Below are positions 10,259-18,836 of a stretch of 64,000 nucleotides of DNA, piece after piece. How positions within the stretch are numbered: position 1 is the first letter of the stretch; every line of letters begins with the position of its first letter. Both the position numbers and the translations under genes were made by a program. The stretch covers positions 1 through 64,000 of the forward strand of contig JAEZJQ010000050.1 in assembly GCA_023436305.1 (NCBI GenBank). Direction: 5' to 3'. This DNA comes from Bacillota bacterium (lineage in GTDB: Bacteria; Bacillota; UBA4882; UBA8346). The notes under the pieces are model-generated. The model made no database searches. It saw nothing but the letters and a program-made list of their open reading frames with translations, and had not been told where the DNA came from.

Positions 10259-13200
10259 ATGACAGACAATATGATAAAAGAAAATCCGATTGCGATTATC
10301 GGAATTGGCTGCCGTTTTCCCGGAGGCGCAAATAGTCCCGAATTATTTTGGCATCTTTTAAAAGAAGGGATCGACGCGATTGTGGATATCCCGAAGGATA
10401 GATGGGATATCCACCGTTTTTATGATCCGGACCCGCAAAAAACAGGCAAAATGTATACCCGGCAAGGAGGTTTCTTAAAAGAAAAACCGGGCGAGTTTGA
10501 TGCGGATTTTTTTGGCATATCTCCCCGGGAAGCAATTCATATGGATCCGCAGCAGGGTCTACTGCTGGAAGTTGTATGGGAAGCTTTTGAGGATGCCGGG
10601 ATTCCGGTGGAAAAATTAAAAGGAAGCAATACAGGTGTGTATATCGGTTGCTTTACCCTTGATTATCAGGTACTTCAATTTCGAATTTCAAACCGGCATC
10701 TGATAAAACCGAATACTGCGGCGGGCGTAACCATGGGTATGCTGGCCAACCGGATTTCATATACTTATGATTTACACGGGCCCAGTATTACCCTTGATAC
10801 CGCGTGTTCATCAGCGCTTGTTTCGCTTCATCACGCTTACCGGAGTTTGTTGAACGGCGAATGCGATCTGGCCGTCGCGGGTGGAGTGAATATTATGTTT
10901 ATCCCTGATTATTCCATCGCGATGTGCAAAGGACAGTTTCTTTCCCCCGACTCCAGGTGCAAAACCTTTGATAGGGACGCCAATGGTTATGTACGTGGGG
11001 AAGGCGCCGGAATTGTAATCTTAAAGCCTTTAACAAAAGCTATCGCCGATCATGACCCTATTTATGCGATTATTCGGGGAACCGGCATCAACCACGACGG
11101 CAAAACCGAAGGAATCACTTATCCAAGTAAAAATGCCCAAACCGCTTTATTGCGTAAAGTATATGCGCAAGCAGGTGTAAGTCCCGCGCAAGTCCAGTAT
11201 ATCGAAGCGCACGGGACAGGCACGAAGGCGGGAGATGTAATTGAAGCGAGCGCCATCGGGGAAGTACTTGGGAAAAAAGGCAGTGACGGCGCCAAACTCA
11301 TCCTAGGATCGGTTAAAACCAATATTGGGCACCTTGAAGCCGCCGCCGGAGCGGCCGGACTGATAAAAACCGCTTTGTGCCTGAAACATAAGGCGATTCC
11401 CGCCAATCTTCATTATAAAAACCCAAACCCGCAAATTCCTTTTGATGAACTGGGCCTAAAAGTTTCCGGCGCTTACCAGCCGTTCCCGGATAAGGAAATC
11501 CCGATTATCGCCGGAGTGAATTCATTTGGCTACGGAGGCGCCAATGCCCATGTTATTTTGGAAGAATATATTCACAGCGATAATTTGGACGAAATCCCCG
11601 CTGAAAAAAGCGTCGGCCCTCAATTATTTCCTTTTTCCTCATCAAGTAGCCGGCGGCTGAACAACTTAATCGAAAAATATATCGAATTTTTGGATAAAAA
11701 GTCCGGCGCCAGTGATTCGTTATATGATATCGGTTATTCAACTTCACTGCGCCGGAGCCATCTTGACTACCGTCTGGCGATTGTAGCGGATTCAGTCGAT
11801 GAACTGCAAAAGAAATTACGGAATTTCGCTTCCGGTATCACCGCTGAAAACGTCTTTACCGGCCGCGCCGATAAAAACCAAGATTCGAAAATAGTTTTTG
11901 TATATTCCGGAATGGGGCCGCAATGGTGGTATATGGGAAGAGAATTATATGAAACCGAACCCTCATTTAAAAAAGCATTTTTAGAATGCGACCGGATTTT
12001 TTACCAATACTCGGGCTGGCGCTTGGTAACTGAATTTCTGAAAGCTGAAACAGATACTTGCATCCATGAGGCAAGGATTGCCCAGCCGGTTAATTTTGCC
12101 TTTCAAGTGTCTTTGACCGCGGTGCTGAATTCTTGGGGATTCGTACCTGGCGCTGTAGTAGGGCATAGTGTTGGAGAAATAGCCGCCTTTTACGTCTCCG
12201 GCGCGTTGTCGCTTGAAAATGCCTTGTTATTAATTTATCACCGCAGCCGTATTCAGCAAAAAGCGGCTGGTCTTGGGTCCATGCTTGCCGCCAATATATC
12301 CGCCGCGAAAGCGAATGAGCTCATTCAAGAATTTACAAACCGGGTTTCCATAGCGGCCATCAACGGCTCGGATGCGGTTACTCTCTCAGGCGGCAGGGAG
12401 TGCCTGGAGAAAATCGCCCACTTTCTTGAACAGGAAAATATTTTTCACCGCTTTACCAACGTCGATATCGCCTATCACAGTAATCAGATGGATCGGCTAA
12501 AAGAAGAATTACTCGAAATTTTACAGACGATCGAGGCCAATAAGCCGCTCATTCCTTTATATTCAACCGTAACCGGAAGCATCATGGGAAACTATCCGGT
12601 TGACGCTCATTATTGGTGGCGGAATATCAGGGAGACAGTATTATTTGACCAAGCATTGAATCAAATTGGCGGCGACGGATACCGTTATTTTCTGGAAATC
12701 AGCGCCCATCCGGTTTTAGTCGGCTACATTCGAGAACACTTCGCCAGAAAAGCGCTTAAAAATTATACCTTTGCGGCTCAAAAGCGTGGCGCATCCCAAA
12801 AAGCCGCGCTCCTTGCCGCCGTAGGTTTGCTTTATGTCTCCGGATATCCGGCGCCATGGGATAAAATCTATTCCCGGAAGGGCAAATTTATTAAACTTCC
12901 ATCGAACCCTTGGTTCAGAGAATATTATTTTAATGAATCCGACGAATGCAACGAAGAAAGGCTCGGGCCGCGAAAACATCCTTTGTTGGGCCCCAGGCTT
13001 AAAATGCCCCGTCTTACCCATCAAACAGAAATCAATCATTTATATATCCCCTATCTTGGCGATCATATGGTGAAAAGCAGTATTGTATTTCCAGGCGCCG
13101 GTTATGTGGAAATCGGCTTGGCTTTAGCCAAAGAAATCAGCGGTGGTGAAGAAAAGTCCGTTTTATTGGAATCACTTGAATTTCATAACCCATTCGTTAT

Positions 13201-15640
13201 CAACCCGGTAAAAGAACCGCTTCTTCATGTGGAATACGATTCTTCCGAAGGAAAATACAGTGTCTACAGTACTTTAATGTATGACAGAACCTTGTGGAGC
13301 CTTCATGCTTCGGGTCGAATTGCCGCATTCGCAGCAGATCATCGGCCCCCTCATCTGGACTTGGAATTACTGAAATGTATTTGTAAAAACGGGGTTAATG
13401 TGGACGTTTTTTACCGCCAGCTTGCTTATCGGGGTCTTAATTACGGGCCAAGTTTTAAAACCATCAAAAAGCTGTGGAGCAACTCCGAAGCAATACTGGT
13501 GGAGATTGAATATACCAGCGTCACTGCCGGTGATTTAATAAATTATATTTTTCATCCGGTTATACTGGATGCCGGTTTTCAGGCCATGATTACAAAAACG
13601 GATAGTGTTACAGACTGGTACGGCTCACTAAAAACATATATACCGGTAAATATCGGTTCCATCAAATTTTATGCGACTCCTCCGGCGCATATTTACGGAT
13701 ATGGCAGAGTTATTGGTCAAAAACCGGATGAAATAAACTGTAATATCAGCTTTTTTGATCAAACCGGCAAAGTCTATCTGGAAATTGAAAAACTTTGCTG
13801 CAAAGCCATCGACTATTCCAAAATGAACTCGGAAATTAATATGCGTGAATTCCTTTATAATCTTAAGTGGGATGAATATATCGAAGCAAATTTAAATTTA
13901 TATGAAACAAATAACGCAACATGGCTGGTTTTCTCCAAAGATACTCAAATAGCCACGGATTTATGCCAACATTTGAAGGTTCAAAGCGTAAATACAGTCA
14001 ACATTACGCTAGGCGATTATTTTAAAGAAATTACCCCTAGGCATATAGTTATACGTAGAGATTGTTTGAAAGATTTCCAGGATATTATTGATGGCAGGTT
14101 AAATATAAAAAAAATTATTTATATCTGGGGCGCCGGTGCAGATGATAATAACGAAAATTATATTGATTATATCGATTACATCAGCATTGTCTATCTGTTA
14201 CAAAGTTTAGCCAAAAGAAAACCGGAACATAAAATAAATTTATATTGGGTAACCGAAGGCAGCCACATTGTTAATCATCAAGAAAACTTTATATCGCCCT
14301 TTCATCGCTCGATATGGGGCTTAGTGAGAGTAATTTCAAATGAATATCCTTGGATAAATTATAAGCTTATTGATATGGATCCCAGTAATTTTAATATAGA
14401 ACAGGTGGTCAAGATTTGTTTATCGGAAAGCAAAGTGACGGAATTTGCCATTCGTGCTGATAAAATATATGCCGCCAGGCTGCAAAAATATAACGAAGAA
14501 AATATTATTACGCAGGAAGATGAAAATAATAATGAAGCTATCAAAAATATCACCGATAACGGGACATTATTTAGTTCGAATGCCACTTACCTTGTAACCG
14601 GTGGTCTAAGTGGCTTGGGGCTTGAGGCGGCCAGATGGCTGGTGGGCCATGGCGCAAAACATCTAGCATTGGTTGGAAGAAAGGGAATATCATCTCAAGA
14701 GGCTTCTTTTATACTATCAACTCTGCAAGAAAATAATATCAATGTTCAAATATTCGCGCTTGATGTTACTTGTGAAGAAAAAGTAAAAGAAATGATCGAT
14801 GTCATCAAAAAAACAATGCCTCCTTTAACGGGTATCATCCACGGCGCCGCGGTTTTAGAGGATAGTTTCATCGATGAGTTAGATGTTGATAAAATAAAAA
14901 AAGCTATCGCACCAAAAGCCTTGGGCGCCTTAAACTTGCATAAATTTGTGGATAATCAGCATCTGGATTTTTTTATTATGTTCGCTTCGATATCATCGGT
15001 TATTGGAAATCCGGGTCAGGGTAATTACGCAGCGGCAAATTCGTTTTTGGAAGGAATAGCGATGCATCGGCAAATTTGTGGATTGCCGGCTTTATGTATC
15101 AATTTAGGAATGATTTCCGAAGTCGGTATGGCGGTACAAAAACCGGAAATCTTCCGCCAATTGAAGAAATCAGGCATGAACGGTATTTCTCCGGTTGAAG
15201 TTCTTAATGCTGTTGAATACTTTTTAGAACAAAAGATGGATAATATTATTTTGGCAGACATGAATTGGCGGCAGTGGAGTAATATAAATCCACAACTCAA
15301 TGGAATCTATAAATTCTCACCGCTTGTAGAAGAATTAACACCGGATGAAACAAACAAAAAAACCGGATTACTAAAAGAAAAACTAAAGTCCTTAAAAGAG
15401 GAAGAACGATTTGACTTTATGGAGAACTTAGTAACGGAAATGATCGCGATGATAATGAATATGCCTCAAGAACGGTTGGACACTCGAAAACAATTGAGAG
15501 ATATGGGATTGGACTCGATAATGGCCTTTGAAATAGTTGCTTATCTAAGAACGAACTTCGGAGTTGAATTTACTGTAATGGATATTTTAAAAGATATAAA
15601 TGTTTCAACACTAACCGATGAAATACTGCTACACTTGTAG
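10259..15640 (+). CDS. single-module reducing type I polyketide synthase (KS-AT-DH-KR-ACP)
   Basis: A 1,793-aa megasynthase. The ketosynthase (about 8-435) has catalytic C183 in DTACSS plus HGTGT and NIGHLEAAAG. The acyltransferase (about 535-830) has S637 in GHSVGE. The dehydratase (about 905-1,195) has H936 in GDHMVKSSIVFPGAGY and D1104 in DAGFQ; the usual Gly of the HxxxGxxxxP motif is Ser. The ketoreductase has the TGGLSGLG nucleotide site (1,447-1,454) and Y1590 in GNYAAAN. A terminal carrier domain has the phosphopantetheine Ser S1753 in GLDSIM. No enoylreductase or thioesterase domain is visible. All catalytic residues look intact, so it should make a beta-hydroxy or 2,3-unsaturated acyl chain on its own ACP. 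No second PKS gene, separate thioesterase, phosphopantetheinyl transferase or exporter lies nearby, so the product and release step are unknown. The C-terminal third is more AT-rich than the KS. Confidence 0.95.
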   Translation: MTDNMIKENPIAIIGIGCRFPGGANSPELFWHLLKEGIDAIVDIPKDRWDIHRFYDPDPQKTGKMYTRQGGFLKEKPGEFDADFFGISPREAIHMDPQQGLLLEVVWEAFEDAGIPVEKLKGSNTGVYIGCFTLDYQVLQFRISNRHLIKPNTAAGVTMGMLANRISYTYDLHGPSITLDTACSSALVSLHHAYRSLLNGECDLAVAGGVNIMFIPDYSIAMCKGQFLSPDSRCKTFDRDANGYVRGEGAGIVILKPLTKAIADHDPIYAIIRGTGINHDGKTEGITYPSKNAQTALLRKVYAQAGVSPAQVQYIEAHGTGTKAGDVIEASAIGEVLGKKGSDGAKLILGSVKTNIGHLEAAAGAAGLIKTALCLKHKAIPANLHYKNPNPQIPFDELGLKVSGAYQPFPDKEIPIIAGVNSFGYGGANAHVILEEYIHSDNLDEIPAEKSVGPQLFPFSSSSSRRLNNLIEKYIEFLDKKSGASDSLYDIGYSTSLRRSHLDYRLAIVADSVDELQKKLRNFASGITAENVFTGRADKNQDSKIVFVYSGMGPQWWYMGRELYETEPSFKKAFLECDRIFYQYSGWRLVTEFLKAETDTCIHEARIAQPVNFAFQVSLTAVLNSWGFVPGAVVGHSVGEIAAFYVSGALSLENALLLIYHRSRIQQKAAGLGSMLAANISAAKANELIQEFTNRVSIAAINGSDAVTLSGGRECLEKIAHFLEQENIFHRFTNVDIAYHSNQMDRLKEELLEILQTIEANKPLIPLYSTVTGSIMGNYPVDAHYWWRNIRETVLFDQALNQIGGDGYRYFLEISAHPVLVGYIREHFARKALKNYTFAAQKRGASQKAALLAAVGLLYVSGYPAPWDKIYSRKGKFIKLPSNPWFREYYFNESDECNEERLGPRKHPLLGPRLKMPRLTHQTEINHLYIPYLGDHMVKSSIVFPGAGYVEIGLALAKEISGGEEKSVLLESLEFHNPFVINPVKEPLLHVEYDSSEGKYSVYSTLMYDRTLWSLHASGRIAAFAADHRPPHLDLELLKCICKNGVNVDVFYRQLAYRGLNYGPSFKTIKKLWSNSEAILVEIEYTSVTAGDLINYIFHPVILDAGFQAMITKTDSVTDWYGSLKTYIPVNIGSIKFYATPPAHIYGYGRVIGQKPDEINCNISFFDQTGKVYLEIEKLCCKAIDYSKMNSEINMREFLYNLKWDEYIEANLNLYETNNATWLVFSKDTQIATDLCQHLKVQSVNTVNITLGDYFKEITPRHIVIRRDCLKDFQDIIDGRLNIKKIIYIWGAGADDNNENYIDYIDYISIVYLLQSLAKRKPEHKINLYWVTEGSHIVNHQENFISPFHRSIWGLVRVISNEYPWINYKLIDMDPSNFNIEQVVKICLSESKVTEFAIRADKIYAARLQKYNEENIITQEDENNNEAIKNITDNGTLFSSNATYLVTGGLSGLGLEAARWLVGHGAKHLALVGRKGISSQEASFILSTLQENNINVQIFALDVTCEEKVKEMIDVIKKTMPPLTGIIHGAAVLEDSFIDELDVDKIKKAIAPKALGALNLHKFVDNQHLDFFIMFASISSVIGNPGQGNYAAANSFLEGIAMHRQICGLPALCINLGMISEVGMAVQKPEIFRQLKKSGMNGISPVEVLNAVEYFLEQKMDNIILADMNWRQWSNINPQLNGIYKFSPLVEELTPDETNKKTGLLKEKLKSLKEEERFDFMENLVTEMIAMIMNMPQERLDTRKQLRDMGLDSIMAFEIVAYLRTNFGVEFTVMDILKDINVSTLTDEILLHL

Positions 15641-15732
15641 TTTCCTGTTTTGTTCAGGATTTAAATGTGGTTTTTTCACATTGAAGTTTGATATAATAAA
15701 CCAAAAGAATTCTTCATTCGGGAGTCATGAAA

Positions 15733-15945
15733 ATGTTCTACTTCTTTTTCCACCGTAACCAGACCATCAAGGAACTCCGCAAAAACGCCGGTCTCACCGC
15801 CAAAGAACTGGCCATGAAAATCAAATGCGAGACCGTTGAAATCACCCGTATCGACCACCAACGCCTGAAAGACATCCCCCAGCCCATGCGCCACAGTCTT
15901 CTCCCCATCTTCCGGGGTGACCGGATGGATAGGATACCGTGGTAA
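15733..15945 (+). CDS. small HTH-like putative transcriptional regulator, 70 aa
   Basis: A short protein with a helix-turn-helix-like N-terminal half (RNQTIKELRKNAGLTAKELA...ITRIDHQRLKDIP) and a conserved-looking tail ending in RGDRMDRIPW. From memory, similar 65-75-aa proteins are annotated as transcriptional regulators in other Firmicutes. The ATG at 15733 is preferred over the ATG at 15727 because GGAG at 15721-15724 leaves an 8-nt spacing only for the former. It is the last gene of the + strand run that includes the polyketide synthase, 92 bp downstream of it. No target is evident. Confidence 0.6.
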   Translation: MFYFFFHRNQTIKELRKNAGLTAKELAMKIKCETVEITRIDHQRLKDIPQPMRHSLLPIFRGDRMDRIPW

Positions 15946-15983
15946 AGCAGTCAAAAGTCAAATGTCTTTAAAACTTGATTCAA

Positions 15984-16056
15984 TGTGTAACGTCAAAAAT
16001 AAAAGTCACAGAAAATTAACTTGTGACCTTTAATCTTTGACGTTTGATTTTCCACA
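15984..16056. repeat. long imperfect hairpin between the small HTH gene and lacI
   Basis: The arm at 15989-16010 (begins AACGTCAAA, ends GTCACA) pairs with 16022-16044 (begins TGTGAC, ends TTTGACGTT) over about 22 bp with a few mismatches; weak pairing of ATGTG with CACAT extends it outward. There is no T tract, so it is not a classical terminator. It could be an mRNA 3' structure or a remnant of a mobile repeat. Confidence 0.5.
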
Positions 16057-16137
16057 TGCGACTGACAACTTTCAGTTTCCGGTTTTCACCCCTCTCTTTT
16101 TCCCATATTTTTATATCAAAAATTTTAGTTTTCTCTA

Positions 16138-16166
16138 TTGACACTTCAATATTATTGTTATATTTT
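16138..16166 (+). promoter_or_regulatory. sigma-A-type promoter of the lacI-family gene
   Basis: The -35 element TTGACA (16138-16143) and the -10 element TATTTT (16161-16166) are separated by exactly 17 bp. Transcription would start near 16173, inside the first operator. Confidence 0.7.
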
Positions 16167-16170
16167 TAAG

Positions 16171-16218
16171 TAAAACGTTTGCAAGATTATTTTTTTTATA
16201 ATATAGAAAAAACGTTTT
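16171..16218 (+). promoter_or_regulatory. two LacI-type operators (AAACGTTT core) over the lacI start region
   Basis: AAAACGTTTGC (16172-16182) and AAAAACGTTTTC (16208-16219) carry the central ACGT palindrome typical of LacI-family operators. One covers the predicted transcription start and the other lies just before the ribosome binding site, an arrangement that suggests negative autoregulation. Confidence 0.65.
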
Positions 16219-16234
16219 CTTGGAGGGTTGTCGA

Positions 16235-17248
16235 GTGTCAACCATAACAATCAAAGATGTGGCAAAGCATGCTGAAGTGTCTATCGCCACCGTGTCAAGA
16301 GTCATCAATAAAAACTATTATGTCAGCCCCGAAACCAGTGAAAAAGTATTACAAGCCATCGATAAACTAAACTATTACCCCAACTCGGTGGCCCGTAGTT
16401 TGAAAAGCAACTCCACCTTGACCATCGGCTTCTTGGTCTCCGATATATCTAACGGTTATTTCATTTCCGTGATACGCGCGGTCGAAAATATTGTCAGCAA
16501 GGAAAACTATAATATTATCGTTTGCAGTACCCGCGATAAGATGGAAGAAGAACTGGTTTATCTAAAACTGCTGATGAGTAAACAAGTCGATGGTTTGATC
16601 ATCAATACCTCGGGTAAAAATGACGATTTTATCACCTCACTCAGTAAACGCATGCCTATCGTTTTACTCAACCGGAAAATTAACCAAAATGATTTTATCG
16701 GGGATTTAATCGATAGCGATAATATGCAAGGCGCTTATGAGTTAACCGCCCACCTGTTATCATTGGGGCACCGAAAAATCGCGGTTATCAATGGAAACTT
16801 GACGGTCAGCACCGGAAGCGAACGTTTCGCGGGCTTTAAAAAAGCGATGCTGGAAGCGGGGATCGAAGTAAATAATGATTATCGTTACCGGTACGACGGC
16901 GATTTTACCATGGATTCCGGATTTCAGGGAGCCACGAAGCTCATGGAACCATCAGACCGCCCCACCGCAATTCTGGTTATGAATAACGCCATGACTATGG
17001 GCGCCATTAAATATTTCCGCGCCAAAGAAATTGATGTTCCGGGCGATATATCCATCGCCTGTTATGGAAATATCGATAATATTGAATTAATGTATGTTCA
17101 GCCCAGCATTGTCACCCTCAATCCGGTAACCATCGGCCATAAAATCGGCGAGTTCATGCTTGAACGAATTAAAAACGACAAATTAATGAACCGGAGTTTT
17201 ATCTTTCACCCGCAACTGGCGCCCGGTAATGGGGTAAAACATTGTTAA
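16235..17248 (+). CDS. LacI-family transcriptional repressor
   Basis: A 337-aa protein with an N-terminal LacI helix-turn-helix and hinge (ITIKDVAKHAEVSIATVSRV, then NSVARSLKS) followed by a periplasmic-binding-protein-like sensor domain (about 60-335). The GTG at 16235 is chosen as the start because GGAGGG (16222-16227) is 7 nt upstream; an upstream TTG would put the Shine-Dalgarno inside the gene. It probably binds a sugar-like ligand and controls itself through two AAACGTTT operators, and perhaps the rraA-like gene 69 bp downstream on the same strand. The ligand cannot be predicted. Confidence 0.9.
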   Translation: MSTITIKDVAKHAEVSIATVSRVINKNYYVSPETSEKVLQAIDKLNYYPNSVARSLKSNSTLTIGFLVSDISNGYFISVIRAVENIVSKENYNIIVCSTRDKMEEELVYLKLLMSKQVDGLIINTSGKNDDFITSLSKRMPIVLLNRKINQNDFIGDLIDSDNMQGAYELTAHLLSLGHRKIAVINGNLTVSTGSERFAGFKKAMLEAGIEVNNDYRYRYDGDFTMDSGFQGATKLMEPSDRPTAILVMNNAMTMGAIKYFRAKEIDVPGDISIACYGNIDNIELMYVQPSIVTLNPVTIGHKIGEFMLERIKNDKLMNRSFIFHPQLAPGNGVKHC

Positions 17249-17260
17249 ACCATACTTTTT

Positions 17261-17275
17261 TAGTAAACCTTTTAC
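17261..17275 (+). promoter_or_regulatory. small palindrome between lacI and the rraA-like gene
   Basis: AGTAAA (17261-17266) and TTTACT (17270-17275) form an inverted repeat separated by 3 bp. It may be a degenerate operator for the upstream regulator or a weak hairpin; it lacks the CG centre of the lacI operators. Confidence 0.3.
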
Positions 17276-17317
17276 TTGGCGGATTAACGCCCAACATTGA
17301 TGAAAGGACCATAAAGC

Positions 17318-18016
17318 ATGCTCTTACCGGAAACTGAAAAAAAAGAATTACTGGAACTGTACCAAGAACTACGAGTTTGCGATGTCCGTGACGGGATGGA
17401 CTGGAATATGATGCATCACTATGGTTCCATGTCTTATGATATCCGGCCCTTATTTCGAACCCGGGCTGTCGGAATCGCGCTGACGGTCCGTTACCTGCCC
17501 TACCAGGAAGCGGTCCCCAAAATGACACCTGATGAATATTCCGAATGGGTCAACCGGTATTATCAAGAAATTTGCCCTTATCCATGGATAGAAGCTGTCA
17601 CACCCGGTGATTTTATTGTGATTGACCAGAGCAATCTGCCGGTTGGCCTGATGGGTTCCCATAACACGCTGGTGGCTACCGGAAAAGGAGCGCGCGGTTT
17701 TGTTTCGAATGGTGGCGTCCGGGATACGGACGAGATCATCATTCAAAAAATTCCTTTTTGGTCACGCTATATATCCCAAACCATGGTTCAAGGCCGACTC
17801 AAATTTGACGCCTCCAATATACCGGTGAATGTGGGTGGTGTAGTGGTTCATCCCGGCGATGTGGTCGTTGCCGACGGTGATGGCGTAATTGTGGTTCCCC
17901 GAAAGCAAGCCTTTGAAGTGGCCAAATATGCCCACCGGGAGTTAAAGTCGGATAAAAAACAACGACGGCAATTATATGAAGAGATGGGAATTGAGCTGGA
18001 CGAAACAGTACGATAA
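17318..18016 (+). CDS. RraA-like family protein (HMG/CHA aldolase-type fold)
   Basis: A 232-aa protein of the RraA/demethylmenaquinone-methyltransferase-like superfamily. It shows the family signature GARGFVSNGGVRDTDEI, containing the substrate/metal-binding GGxRD element, followed by VGGVVVHPGDVVVADGDGVI. Family members include 4-hydroxy-4-methyl-2-oxoglutarate aldolases, oxaloacetate decarboxylases and the RNase E inhibitor RraA. The longer N-terminus and the linkage to a LacI repressor and a PPC-domain protein favour a catabolic role in the cytoplasm over RNase control. The exact substrate is unknown. Its stop codon directly abuts a 116-bp inverted-repeat element. Confidence 0.8.
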   Translation: MLLPETEKKELLELYQELRVCDVRDGMDWNMMHHYGSMSYDIRPLFRTRAVGIALTVRYLPYQEAVPKMTPDEYSEWVNRYYQEICPYPWIEAVTPGDFIVIDQSNLPVGLMGSHNTLVATGKGARGFVSNGGVRDTDEIIIQKIPFWSRYISQTMVQGRLKFDASNIPVNVGGVVVHPGDVVVADGDGVIVVPRKQAFEVAKYAHRELKSDKKQRRQLYEEMGIELDETVR

Positions 18017-18132
18017 CTAGGAATCTGTGCGGCTAGTCGTTTTTCGAAACATATTAGTATCAAGTGGCATGTTCTAATACAATATATATTGGTTTTGAGT
18101 TATTAAAACGTGTTACGCCTACAGACTCCTAG
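18017..18132. repeat. 116-bp terminal-inverted-repeat element, copy A
   Basis: The ends CTAGGAATCTGT (18017-18028) and ACAGACTCCTAG (18121-18132) are inverted repeats with one mismatch, and an inner pair TATTAG/CTAATA gives a second stem. A second element of exactly 116 bp with about 70% similar sequence is at 27500-27615. It could be a MITE-like element or a structured RNA. Confidence 0.65.
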
Positions 18133-18170
18133 CGCGCATACATCCATGCAACGGCACGGAGGAAAAACCA

Positions 18171-18623
18171 ATGGACTACTTTTCTGCGGCGGAATGGGGC
18201 AGAACTTTTATCTTACGGCTCGATCGGGGCGACTATGTACTCGAAAGCATCATTGAATTGATCAACAAAGAAAACATTAAAGATGCGGTAGTGGTTTCGG
18301 GCATCGGCAGCCTGGATGAATGCGTGATCCACATGGTAACCAATACAGAGACGCCATATCAAGAATATTTCAAGCGTTGGAGCAATCAACCCCTGGAATT
18401 GGCATCCGTCAGCGGCCTCATCATCAATGGCCAACCCCATTTACATACGGTAGTATCGGATACTGAGTCGGCTTGCGCCGGCCATCTGGAAAAGGGTTGC
18501 CGGATATTATGTTTGGGCGAGATTGTAATTACCGAGATGAAGGCTCTAAATCTGGCCCGAATCCCCGATGGAAAAACCGGAGTTTCCATTTTAACATCAA
18601 ATCAAGCCCCATCCAACAATTAA
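18171..18623 (+). CDS. PPC (DUF296) domain protein
   Basis: A 150-aa protein consisting of one plants-and-prokaryotes-conserved (PPC/DUF296) domain. It starts with GRTFILRLDRGDYVLESI and contains VVSGIGSL, GQPHLHTVVSD and AGHLEKGC, with the His residues (PHLH, GH) that line the putative metal or ligand site of the family. A GGAGG site precedes the ATG. Bacterial PPC proteins form trimers; their biochemical role is poorly defined although they are often labelled DNA-binding. The position after the RraA-like gene suggests the same pathway. Confidence 0.8.
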   Translation: MDYFSAAEWGRTFILRLDRGDYVLESIIELINKENIKDAVVVSGIGSLDECVIHMVTNTETPYQEYFKRWSNQPLELASVSGLIINGQPHLHTVVSDTESACAGHLEKGCRILCLGEIVITEMKALNLARIPDGKTGVSILTSNQAPSNN

Positions 18624-18653
18624 AATTTTCATTCACCCATTTTGGACTTTATC

Positions 18654-18709
18654 CTGAATCCGGCAAGTAACAACTTACAAAATCTATTAAAATCAGGACT
18701 TGCCGAATG
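18654..18709. repeat. CGGCAAGT/ACTTGCCG palindromic intergenic repeat, copy 1
   Basis: CGGCAAGT (18661-18668) and ACTTGCCG (18698-18705) form a perfect 8-bp inverted repeat with a 29-nt loop, preceded by CCTGAATC. Related copies are at 38302-38363 and 53154-53286. Confidence 0.55.
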
Positions 18710-18762
18710 AGATTGAAAGTCTATCACCATTGCCCAAAAATGTGATACAATATATTGAACTT

Positions 18763-18788
18763 CGATATTCCTTCTTATCGCAATATCG
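18763..18788 (+). promoter_or_regulatory. inverted repeat upstream of the XRE-cupin regulator
   Basis: CGATATT (18763-18769) and AATATCG (18782-18788) form a 7-bp inverted repeat about 50 bp before the start of the regulator. It is a candidate operator for autoregulation. Confidence 0.35.
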
Positions 18789-18836
18789 ATTTTACCACAC
18801 CTATATCCTAAAAACGATAAAAACGGGGGTATAATA

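Noticed and set aside
15676..15954. Minus-strand 92-aa frame opposite the small HTH gene
   Set aside because: Antisense shadow; the + strand frame has a ribosome binding site and an HTH-like sequence, the minus frame has neither.
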